From Bacteroidaceae bacterium (GTDB lineage: Bacteria > Bacteroidota > Bacteroidia > Bacteroidales > Bacteroidaceae): DNA of 6,642 bases. The notes under the pieces were generated by a model. That model was given only the letters and a program-made list of their open reading frames with translations. It did not search any database and was not told where the DNA came from. The stretch lies in assembly GCA_028707655.1 (NCBI GenBank), contig JAQWAN010000118.1, forward strand, positions 1-6,642, read 5' to 3'. Shown here one piece after another: positions 1 to 5,768 of this stretch. Position numbers and translations under genes: made by a program. Position 1 is the first letter of the stretch, and each line of letters starts with the position of its first letter.

Positions 1-227
1 AGAAGGTGTCTATTGCAGATAACAATAATGGGGAGCGCTTTGAGACCTATGTTATCAAAGGGGAACGTGGATCGGGTTGTATCTGTTTAAATGGTGCTGC
101 TGCAAGAAAAGTGCAAGTAGATGACATTATCATTGTTATGGCATATGGTTTAATGGATTTTGAGGAAGCAAAAACGTTTACGCCTTCTCTTGTCTTTCCA
201 GACCCTACAACGAATCAAATTGTTTAA
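1..227 (+). CDS. panD: Aspartate 1-decarboxylase PanD, C-terminal part (5' end outside window)
   Basis: PanD makes beta-alanine from L-aspartate for pantothenate (coenzyme A) synthesis in the cytoplasm. The visible ~75 residues match the second half of the family. NGERFETY carries the counterparts of E. coli Arg54 (aspartate carboxylate binding) and Tyr58 (proton donor). They are followed by GERGSG, the conserved NGAAA loop, VQVDDIIIVMAYG and a short FPDP tail before TAA at 225-227. The frame is open to the left edge (AAG at 3-5), and the GTG at 6-8 encodes an internal valine in the family alignment, so it is not the start. The Gly-Ser self-cleavage site that creates the pyruvoyl cofactor lies upstream of the window. 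In Bacteroidota panD commonly follows panC, which would be just outside. The gene converges on the TPR gene; a probable terminator stem lies about 60 nt downstream. Confidence 0.93.
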   Translation, partial: KVSIADNNNGERFETYVIKGERGSGCICLNGAAARKVQVDDIIIVMAYGLMDFEEAKTFTPSLVFPDPTTNQIV

Positions 228-236
228 CTAGTTGAT

Positions 237-277
237 AAAAAAAACGGTTCCAAAGTAGAGGATATCTACCTTGGAAC
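237..277 (-). terminator. Intrinsic terminator of the TPR-protein gene
   Basis: A 13-bp stem pairs 247-259 with 265-277 around a 5-nt loop (260-264). On the minus strand it is followed by a run of eight T (244-237). The only irregular pair (254/270) is A.C on the plus strand but U.G on the minus-strand RNA, so the minus-strand stem is fully paired. Stem, wobble and T-run all point to termination of the minus-strand gene that ends at 294, 17 nt away. The T-run ends only 10 nt from the panD stop codon. Confidence 0.82.
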
Positions 278-285
278 AGGATTAT

Positions 286-328
286 GGAGTGCATTAACGG
301 ATGACTAAGTCAATCGTTAATGCACTTT
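286..328 (+). terminator. Long palindrome over the TPR gene stop codon; probable panD terminator or 3' stem
   Basis: A near-perfect palindrome is centred on base 307. Bases 288-299 pair exactly with 315-326, 302-305 pair with 309-312, the loop is 3 nt, and one A.A mismatch (301/313) interrupts the stem. Pairs 300/314, 287/327 and 286/328 are G.U in plus-strand RNA but would be C.A mismatches on the minus strand, so the structure suits a plus-strand transcript better, i.e. that of panD. The run after the stem is weak (TTCT). It could be a poor intrinsic terminator or a stabilising 3' stem. It also encodes the last ten residues and stop of the minus-strand TPR gene. Confidence 0.5.
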
Positions 329-2501
329 CTATTGGATGGATGCCTTTTTTCTCGAGCAGCGTTATGTCTTGTTGAAAGAGCTGAACAAACTCGTTTGTCG
401 ATTGGCATTTCTCTTTACTCTTTTTGTAATTAAGAATGGCACTCTTTAAATCGTGTTGGATATTGTATAGATGTCCAATGTTTAAAAAATCTTGTGCGTT
501 TCCCTCCCCATTCTGAATAATTTTTAAGTAGTATTTTAGCGATTCGTCCATTTTGTCAATGGCAAAAGAACACCATGCTATGGCTCTCCATGCTTTGGAA
601 GTGCTGTTGCTCAAATATTCCCATTTAAAATAGAGTGGTAGTGCTTCTGCAAACTGTTTGTTAGTAGCCAACGTGTTAGCTAACTGAAAGATAGTAGGCA
701 GGTGGTCGGGTTGCAGCTTTGTGGCTTTCTGGTAATAAAGAATAGCTTGATCCAATTCTCCCTTTTTCTTGTAACAAAGAGCAAGATGATGAATGGTCCA
801 AAAATGATCGGGCTGGTGGATATCTGCCAATATGTAGTTCTCTATAGCTTTTGCATAGTCTCCTACTTTTTGATAGCAAAAACCAATTTTCTGGTAAATC
901 TCTGAGGAACGTGCTGGTGCTGCTTCATTTATCTCTTGAAACACGCTGATTGCTTCTTCGAAATATTTTTTCTCAAAGAAGAAATTAGCAAGTGTAAGCT
1001 GTGCCTTTTCCGATTGAGAGAGGCTCTTTAGCAGTTTGCATTTTTGAAAATTTAAATCTTGTAGAAAAGGATCTTTAAATTCATTTCTACGTGGAAAGAG
1101 TTTAAAGAAGCGATATAAATCGTGTATATATTGATTCGACACCTCTTTTTCTTTTCGTGTTGGTTGCACAAGTGCAGAGGATGCTTTCTCCTCTTTGATG
1201 GCATTTACCTGTTCCTTTAACTGTTGTGAGACCATCTCTCTTTGGGAGGAGGGTAGTTGCATATAGGTTTGGCAGAAGGAGTAGTTATCTGAGTTGCAGA
1301 AGTGATTAGAACTGATGAGTGTATCTAGTAATAAGCCATCTTTCTCGGAGTCATACAAACCAGCAACGGAGGAATGGTTTTTATCAAAGGGATAAAACCA
1401 ATTTGACATCTCTTTAAAAAAGGCATATCCTTTTAAATGTGCAAATGTGCTCATGTATATATCAGCTCCTTCTAGTTGTAGGTCGGTCATCTCTTTCATC
1501 TTGTTGGTAATCTCCTCTTGGTCAATTTTGTTTTCCCAATCGGGGTTGATTTCCTCCAAATTTTCCTCCTCCTTTTCTGAAAAGCCAATTTTTAGTTTGG
1601 TGATATCGGTGCTTTTCATAAGAGTAGGGATGATTTCTTCTCGCATCTTTTGGTCAATCTTCTTGGTTTCTCTACAGAGTAGGAATTGCCATTGTATGCG
1701 GTCTATCTTCTCGGATAAATTAGGAATATCTGCTAGCAGGGAGATACGACTAATAGCTTGTGGCTTATCTTGAATAATTTTTTCCGAATGATAGGTAATC
1801 AAAATAAATCCAATTAAAGCACGCTGGGAAAGGTCTACATTAGCATCGGTGATATAATCCATGAGTAAAAAATATTTTTTCAAATCGAATGAAAAGAAGA
1901 GACTCATGGTGATAGAACTCAGAAACAACGATTTATCCTCCTCACTAATGAGTAGCGAAGACATAATCAATTTTGCCTGTTCAGCTTCACTCTTACTCCA
2001 TTGCAGGGAGGTCCATGTTTGGTAAAAAAGTGCGCGATGGGTTTTTTCATGCTCTAAACGGATAGTTGTAACTTCCGTTTGGTAATTACTATTGTTCCTC
2101 TGTAGACTAAGGAGTGAGAGCTCTTCTGTATACGATTCAAGCTGCATCTTTATCTCCTCATAGGTAACGTTTTTTTGTGCTCTGAAACGACGAATGCAAT
2201 CAAAATAATAGCTTTGAGAGGATAGAATAAGCATTTCTCTTTCTACTGCTTTGGCTAGTTCTGTTGCTTTTTGGATTAGATTTGTGTAGTAAGCTACCCT
2301 TTCAGGATCATTTACTCCTTGTTGCATATAATCTAACATAAACTGATAGGCTGTTTGAATCTCTTCGTGTTTTGAATTCAGCTCCCAGCTCTGTAGCTGC
2401 TTTAGGTTCACCTGAATTCTTTGCAAAGCCTCCAGTAATCGATGTTCGGTAAGTAGTGTGGTGATTTTATCGTATTCTTTTTTTATTGAAGTTGTATTCA
2501 T
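294..2501 (-). CDS. TPR-repeat protein of unknown function
   Basis: This is a 735-residue protein with no signal peptide and no membrane segment, so it is probably cytoplasmic. The C-terminal third is a solenoid of about six consecutive 34-residue tetratricopeptide repeats (roughly 499-532, 533-566, 567-600, 601-634, 635-668, 669-702). They show the usual pattern, for example GDYAKAIENY and GELDQAILYYQKATKLQPDH. TPR arrays bind other proteins; no partner can be named. Residues 1-300 are predicted mainly helical and charged, and I recognise no family in them. Residues 303-346 are rich in Glu/Lys, and an aromatic segment FFKEMSNWFYPFD (361-373) looks like a conserved core motif. The ATG at 2501-2499 opens the frame; the upstream region has no Shine-Dalgarno sequence and no clear promoter match. 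The pgk terminator separates it from pgk, so it is probably a separate transcript or read-through-dependent. The last ten codons lie in a palindrome. Confidence 0.9.
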   Translation of the reverse strand: MNTTSIKKEYDKITTLLTEHRLLEALQRIQVNLKQLQSWELNSKHEEIQTAYQFMLDYMQQGVNDPERVAYYTNLIQKATELAKAVEREMLILSSQSYYFDCIRRFRAQKNVTYEEIKMQLESYTEELSLLSLQRNNSNYQTEVTTIRLEHEKTHRALFYQTWTSLQWSKSEAEQAKLIMSSLLISEEDKSLFLSSITMSLFFSFDLKKYFLLMDYITDANVDLSQRALIGFILITYHSEKIIQDKPQAISRISLLADIPNLSEKIDRIQWQFLLCRETKKIDQKMREEIIPTLMKSTDITKLKIGFSEKEEENLEEINPDWENKIDQEEITNKMKEMTDLQLEGADIYMSTFAHLKGYAFFKEMSNWFYPFDKNHSSVAGLYDSEKDGLLLDTLISSNHFCNSDNYSFCQTYMQLPSSQREMVSQQLKEQVNAIKEEKASSALVQPTRKEKEVSNQYIHDLYRFFKLFPRRNEFKDPFLQDLNFQKCKLLKSLSQSEKAQLTLANFFFEKKYFEEAISVFQEINEAAPARSSEIYQKIGFCYQKVGDYAKAIENYILADIHQPDHFWTIHHLALCYKKKGELDQAILYYQKATKLQPDHLPTIFQLANTLATNKQFAEALPLYFKWEYLSNSTSKAWRAIAWCSFAIDKMDESLKYYLKIIQNGEGNAQDFLNIGHLYNIQHDLKSAILNYKKSKEKCQSTNEFVQLFQQDITLLEKKGIHPIESALTIDLVIR

Positions 2502-2622
2502 GTGTAATGTATCATCTTATGTTTATATTAAACAAGTAAAGTCTAAAAATATAGAATAATTGACAGTTAAGAAAATTCATAGACTTATTTATTCTTAAAA
2601 AGAGTGAGATTTTCCTTGTTTA
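2502..2622. other. Intergenic region upstream of the TPR gene
   Basis: This AT-rich spacer lies between the TPR gene start and the pgk terminator. Read on the minus strand, it has no convincing TTG/TAnnTTTG pair; the nearest resemblances (TAGACTTT and TTTACTTG around 2537-2552) break the consensus. I see no small gene or RNA in it. Confidence 0.5.
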
Positions 2623-2623
2623 C

Positions 2624-2657
2624 AAAAATAGGGCTCCATACTGAAGTATAGAGCCCT
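2624..2657 (-). terminator. Intrinsic terminator of pgk
   Basis: A 12-bp stem (2630-2641 with 2646-2657) with a TGAA tetraloop on the plus strand (TTCA in the minus transcript) lies 23 nt past the pgk stop. It begins with the GC-rich AGGGCTC arm, and on the minus strand it is followed by TTTTT (2628-2624). The single irregular pair 2637/2650 is C.A on the plus strand but G.U in minus-strand RNA, confirming the direction. The sequence TATTTTTG read at 2630-2623 resembles a -7 promoter element, but it is the terminator tail. Confidence 0.85.
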
Positions 2658-2679
2658 ACGTATATAGATAAATCTACTT

Positions 2680-3933
2680 TTATTTTTTAATAGCAGCAAT
2701 ACCAGGAAGTGTTTTTCCCTCAATGGCTTCTAATAGAGCACCACCTCCGGTAGAAACGTAAGATACTTTGTCGGTTAATCCAAATTTATTAACACAAGCA
2801 ACAGAATCACCACCACCTACTAGTGAGAAGGCACCATTCTTTGTTGCTTCAGCAATGGCATTACCCACAGCACGCGATCCAGAAGTGAAATTGTCAAACT
2901 CAAACACACCTGTTGGGCCGTTCCAAAGAATTGTTTTAGAGTTTTTAATAACTTCCGAAAAGATTTTTTCTGTCTCAGGGCCAATATCCATACCTTCCCA
3001 AGCGTCTGGTATTTCTCCAACTTTTACGAAGTCGGTATCGGCATCATTTGAAAATTTATTAGCAATTTTTGCATCAACAGCTAAAACAATTTTTACATTT
3101 TTTGCTTTTGCTTTTTCTAAAAGTGCAAGAGCTAAGTCTAATTTATCATCTTCGCAAATTGAAATACCAATTTTGCCACCTAATGCTTTTGTAAATGTAT
3201 ATGTCATACCACCAGCAATGATTAGGTTATCCACCTTATCTAGCAAGTTTTCTATGATTTCGATTTTAGAAGATACCTTAGAACCACCCATAATAGCAGT
3301 GAATGGACGATTGATATCTTTCATCACTTTCTCTACTGCCATTACCTCTTTTTCCATTAGGAAACCAAACATTTTATGGTCTGTATCAAAGTAATCTGCA
3401 ATTAAAGCTGTTGAAGCGTGTGAACGATGTGCTGTACCAAAAGCATCGTTAACATAACAATCAGCATAATCAGCCAATACTTTTGTGAATGCTTTTTGGC
3501 TCTCTTTAATTGCTTTTTTAGCCGCTGCTTTCTCTTCGTCAGTAGCGTCTTTTGCTAAACGAGGTTTACCCTCTTCTTCTGCATAAAAGCGAAGATTCTC
3601 CAGAAGTAAAACTTCACCAGCTTGTAGAGCAGCCACTTGCGCTTGTGCTTTTTGACAGTCATCTGCAAATTGAACAGGAACGCCTAATTTCTTAGAAATA
3701 TGACCTAAAATATGTTTCAATGAAAATTTCTCATCAGGGTTTGTTTTGGGTCTTCCCATGTGTGAAGCAATGATCAAACTACCACCTTTTTCCAAGATTT
3801 TTTTTAATGTTGGAAGAGCCGCACGGATACGGGTATCATCTGTGATATTGAAGTTTTCGTCTAACGGAACATTAAAATCTACGCGAACGAACGCCTTTTT
3901 ACCGGCAAAATCAAATTTGTCAATTGTTTGCAT
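2680..3933 (-). CDS. pgk: Phosphoglycerate kinase
   Basis: This glycolytic enzyme transfers phosphate between 1,3-bisphosphoglycerate and ADP to give 3-phosphoglycerate and ATP in the cytoplasm. The full two-domain family pattern is present in 417 residues. RVDFNVPLD (17-25), SHMGRPK (57-63) and AFGTAHRSHAS (164-174) form the basic-patch substrate site of the N-domain. GGSKVSSK (216-223), GPTGVFE (339-345) and GGGDS (373-377) form the nucleotide site of the C-domain, and STGGGALLE lies near the end. The Lys/Ala/Glu-rich insertion at about 119-148 makes it slightly longer than the ~390-residue norm; to my knowledge such an insertion is usual in Bacteroidota. All key residues are intact. The ATG at 3933-3931 gives the expected N-terminus; no Shine-Dalgarno sequence is seen. 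A promoter -7 element lies about 55 nt upstream and a terminator follows, so it is probably monocistronic. Confidence 0.97.
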   Translation of the reverse strand: MQTIDKFDFAGKKAFVRVDFNVPLDENFNITDDTRIRAALPTLKKILEKGGSLIIASHMGRPKTNPDEKFSLKHILGHISKKLGVPVQFADDCQKAQAQVAALQAGEVLLLENLRFYAEEEGKPRLAKDATDEEKAAAKKAIKESQKAFTKVLADYADCYVNDAFGTAHRSHASTALIADYFDTDHKMFGFLMEKEVMAVEKVMKDINRPFTAIMGGSKVSSKIEIIENLLDKVDNLIIAGGMTYTFTKALGGKIGISICEDDKLDLALALLEKAKAKNVKIVLAVDAKIANKFSNDADTDFVKVGEIPDAWEGMDIGPETEKIFSEVIKNSKTILWNGPTGVFEFDNFTSGSRAVGNAIAEATKNGAFSLVGGGDSVACVNKFGLTDKVSYVSTGGGALLEAIEGKTLPGIAAIKK

Positions 3934-3987
3934 AATACTATTTCTCTAAATTTAAATATAATAAGAATTCTCTATTTCTTCTGCTTG

Positions 3988-4018
3988 CAAAGTTAGAAAA
4001 TATTTCCTGTTTCTTGAC
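3988..4018 (-). promoter_or_regulatory. pgk promoter (Bacteroidota type)
   Basis: Read on the minus strand, TAACTTTG (3995-3988) matches the Bacteroidota -7 consensus TAnnTTTG exactly. The expected -33 region about 20 bp further upstream holds only a weak sequence (GTGTC), not a clear TTG. The element lies 55 nt before the pgk start codon, giving a leader of roughly 45-50 nt. It is back to back with the promoter of the kinase operon. Confidence 0.6.
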
Positions 4019-4077
4019 ACTTTACTTGCTATTTATACGTCACTCATAGAATAGTAGGTGTTTTTTAATGATTTTTG

Positions 4078-4108
4078 TTGCGTTTTCACTTCTGAAAATA
4101 TATCTTTG
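4078..4108 (+). promoter_or_regulatory. Promoter of the kinase-protease-PqqD-exporter operon
   Basis: TTG at 4078-4080, a 20-bp spacer and TATCTTTG at 4101-4108 fit the Bacteroidota sigma-ABfr consensus (TTTG, 19-21 bp, TAnnTTTG). Transcription should begin a few bases after 4110, leaving a leader of about 35-40 nt before the ATG at 4153. The leader has no Shine-Dalgarno sequence, but is A-rich just before the start codon, as is usual in this phylum. Confidence 0.75.
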
Positions 4109-4152
4109 CAATGCGTAGATAATGCATTCTTCTATGAAATTAGAGATATAAA

Positions 4153-5034
4153 ATGAAGGAACAAAACAAAGTAACCTATCAGGTAGCAAAACATATTTTT
4201 TCTATTTTATCCGACCATCCTGCAGTGGTGCGTACCTTACTGCCCTCTTATGAACCTTTCTTGTTCACTGAAACTGCTGTGAAAGAGCCTCTTTTTCTGT
4301 TAGAAATTGTTGGGAACTTAAGTGTGGAGGGTACAAAAATTCATCAGTTCTCTTGGGATGATGCGCAGATTGCTATTTATACCACGGACTACGGTTATTG
4401 CTTTGGCTTGATTCCACATAACTGTACCGATTTATTTGTTCTACAAGCTACACACGATTTCTCTTCGTTAAAGGTCTCTTTGCAATCAGATAGTAGAGTA
4501 GACTCATTTGTGTTGAACAATTTTATAATGTTAGCATATGCCTTTGCAACAGCTTCAAAAGCAACGATTCTAATGCATGCTTCTGTTATTAAACGCAAGA
4601 ACCAAGGGTATCTCTTTCTAGGTGTTAGTGGCACAGGGAAAAGTACACACAGTCAGTTATGGCTCGATACTATTCCGCAAACGGCATTGCTTAATGACGA
4701 CAATCCTGTTGTTCGGATAATAGAGGGCAAGAAGATTGTTTTTGGTACACCTTGGAGTGGAAAAACACCTTGTTATAAAAATGAGAGTGCTTCTATCGCG
4801 GCTTTTGTGGAACTGCAACAAGCTCCCTCTAATCAAATAACTAGTTTGGAACCGCTAGAGGCCTATGTAGTGCTACTAGCTTCTTCTTCTCTTATGAAAT
4901 GGGACCAGCGGATAAGCGATGGATTGATGCAAACCCTCTCCGACCTATCGATGTCTGTTCCGGTGTACAATCTTAATTGTTTGCCAGATAAAGCTGCTGC
5001 TAAATTGTGTTTTGCGCGTGTGACTCATGGATAG
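4153..5034 (+). CDS. HPr kinase/PEPCK-fold P-loop kinase homologue, probably modifying a peptide or protein
   Basis: The C-terminal half (about 135-293) resembles the catalytic domain of HPr serine kinase and its PEPCK-like relatives. MHAS (141-144) is followed by a Walker A loop GVSGTGKST (157-165; Lys163, Ser164) and LLNDDNPVV (179-187), whose Asp pair fits the metal/catalytic acid position. Next comes a GTPWSGKTPCY loop (198-208) and a VPVYNLNCLPD ending typical of HprK-related kinases. The N-terminal ~130 residues are not the usual HprK N-domain and I do not recognise them. No HPr or PTS gene is near. The neighbours are a protease, a PqqD protein and an exporter, so a dedicated peptide substrate is more likely than HPr. 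Homologues phosphorylate lasso peptides in some clusters. It is first in the operon and overlaps the next gene by 8 nt. Automatic annotation may label such genes PEP carboxykinase, but the length (293 residues) is too short for that enzyme. Substrate unknown. Confidence 0.85.
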   Translation: MKEQNKVTYQVAKHIFSILSDHPAVVRTLLPSYEPFLFTETAVKEPLFLLEIVGNLSVEGTKIHQFSWDDAQIAIYTTDYGYCFGLIPHNCTDLFVLQATHDFSSLKVSLQSDSRVDSFVLNNFIMLAYAFATASKATILMHASVIKRKNQGYLFLGVSGTGKSTHSQLWLDTIPQTALLNDDNPVVRIIEGKKIVFGTPWSGKTPCYKNESASIAAFVELQQAPSNQITSLEPLEAYVVLLASSSLMKWDQRISDGLMQTLSDLSMSVPVYNLNCLPDKAAAKLCFARVTHG

Positions 5035-5494
5035 TGTAAGGAAAGAGATTGTAGGCAACGAGCTGCTTATGCAAAGTATTAAGGAGCTTATTAAAGAGGG
5101 ACATACAGTCACTTTAACAGTAAAGGGAGTTAGTATGACTCCTTTTTTGATTAATCAACGAGATAGTGTGGTAATAGCACCGTTAACAACGAGCTCCTTG
5201 AATATTGGTACAATTGTTCTTGCAAAAGAAAAAAATAGAGATCGCTATTTGCTACATCGTATCGTGAAACAGCGAAAAGATGGGTATCAACTGCGTGGAG
5301 ATGGTAATTGTTATGGAACAGAGGAAATAGCAACCGAGGATATAGTGGGGTATGTAAAAAGTGCTACAAGAAATAAGGTGAGAGTAGACTATGGAACGCT
5401 AAAATGGCGTCTTCTGTGGTATATTTGGCGTTATATGTTGCCTATTCGTCGATTGTTATTAGCTATATATAATCATATAATAAAAAGGAAATGA
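5027..5494 (+). CDS. S24/S26-family signal-peptidase-like serine protease
   Basis: This 155-residue protein resembles the SipW/S24-S26 branch of signal peptidases. GVSMTPFL (34-41) holds the nucleophile Ser36, LLHRIV (75-80) puts His77 where bacterial signal peptidase I has its catalytic lysine, and LRGDGN (89-94) matches the later conserved box. This implies a Ser/His dyad as in archaeal, ER and SipW enzymes. The common GD after the Ser box is replaced by QRDSVV (44-49). Unlike LepB there is no N-terminal membrane anchor; instead a hydrophobic, Trp/Arg-rich tail (about 124-153) could associate with the membrane. The ATG at 5027 overlaps the kinase gene by 8 nt, suggesting coupling; Met15 (5069) is a less likely start. 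The stop overlaps the next gene as ATGA. Inferred role: cleaving the leader of, or maturing, a peptide handled by this operon; a LexA-like regulator is unlikely, as no DNA-binding domain is seen. Confidence 0.85.
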   Translation: MDSVRKEIVGNELLMQSIKELIKEGHTVTLTVKGVSMTPFLINQRDSVVIAPLTTSSLNIGTIVLAKEKNRDRYLLHRIVKQRKDGYQLRGDGNCYGTEEIATEDIVGYVKSATRNKVRVDYGTLKWRLLWYIWRYMLPIRRLLLAIYNHIIKRK

Positions 5495-5766
5495 AGATAA
5501 AAGAAGGCTTTGTATTGCGCGATGTGTGCAATAGCAATGTAGTGGTAGCACAAGGTGTAGAGAATATTGATTTTAATAAGATTATTAAGTTAAATGATTC
5601 TGCAGCTTATTTATGGAAACAGATAGAAACAGATGGTGGCAGTTTTACACCAGACAAGTTAGCCGACCTATTGGTTAAAGAATATGATATAGACCGAGAG
5701 ACAGCTTCTACAGATGCTGTTACGTTAAGTCAGTCGTGGCTAGATGCTGGTATTGTTGCAGAATAA
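5491..5766 (+). CDS. PqqD-family peptide-binding protein (leader recognition element)
   Basis: A 91-residue stand-alone PqqD-like winged-helix domain. The N-terminal strands (KEGFVLRDVCNSNVVVA) lead to the hallmark helix KLNDSAAYLWKQI (33-45). A TPDKLADLLVKEYDID segment (53-68) and a last helix ending LDAGIVAE follow, corresponding to the family pattern 'LNetga.iw...dg, tv.ei...l...y.vd, ...L...gli'. PqqD proteins bind the leader of a precursor peptide and present it to a modifying enzyme; radical SAM and lasso peptide systems use the same fold. The start ATG overlaps the protease stop in ATGA, giving translational coupling, and the exporter starts 2 nt after its stop. Its presence is the main reason to propose a modified-peptide system here. 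PqqD domains of this type also accompany HprK-related kinases in uncharacterised clusters, so a role other than a secreted peptide is possible. Confidence 0.88.
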   Translation: MKIKEGFVLRDVCNSNVVVAQGVENIDFNKIIKLNDSAAYLWKQIETDGGSFTPDKLADLLVKEYDIDRETASTDAVTLSQSWLDAGIVAE

Positions 5767-5768
5767 AG

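Noticed and set aside
6..227. Complete 73-residue small gene starting at GTG 6
   Set aside because: The frame stays open to the window edge and the sequence aligns with the second half of PanD, so the GTG is an internal valine codon.
1447..1773. Plus-strand open frame with hydrophobic stretches inside the TPR gene
   Set aside because: It is a shadow of the helical, charged TPR protein on the other strand; the apparent hydrophobicity arises from antisense reading of Glu/Lys/Asp codons.
2623..2630. Minus-strand TATTTTTG resembling a promoter -7 element for the TPR gene
   Set aside because: It is the T-rich tail of the pgk terminator, and no TTG lies about 20 bp upstream.
2768..3394. 208-codon plus-strand open frame opposite pgk
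   Set aside because: It lies wholly antisense to a fully conserved pgk; the Ser/Ile/Phe-rich composition is what antisense of a biased gene gives, and it has no promoter or recognisable domain.
4068..4118. Possible 16-residue precursor peptide (starting MIFVAF) just upstream of the operon
   Set aside because: The frame spans the operon promoter itself, so it would not be on the operon transcript, and it has no leader/core character.
4153..5034. Annotation as PEP carboxykinase or as the metabolic HPr kinase
   Set aside because: It is far shorter than PEP carboxykinase. It lacks a recognisable HprK N-domain and a nearby HPr gene, and its operon context points to a peptide or protein substrate.
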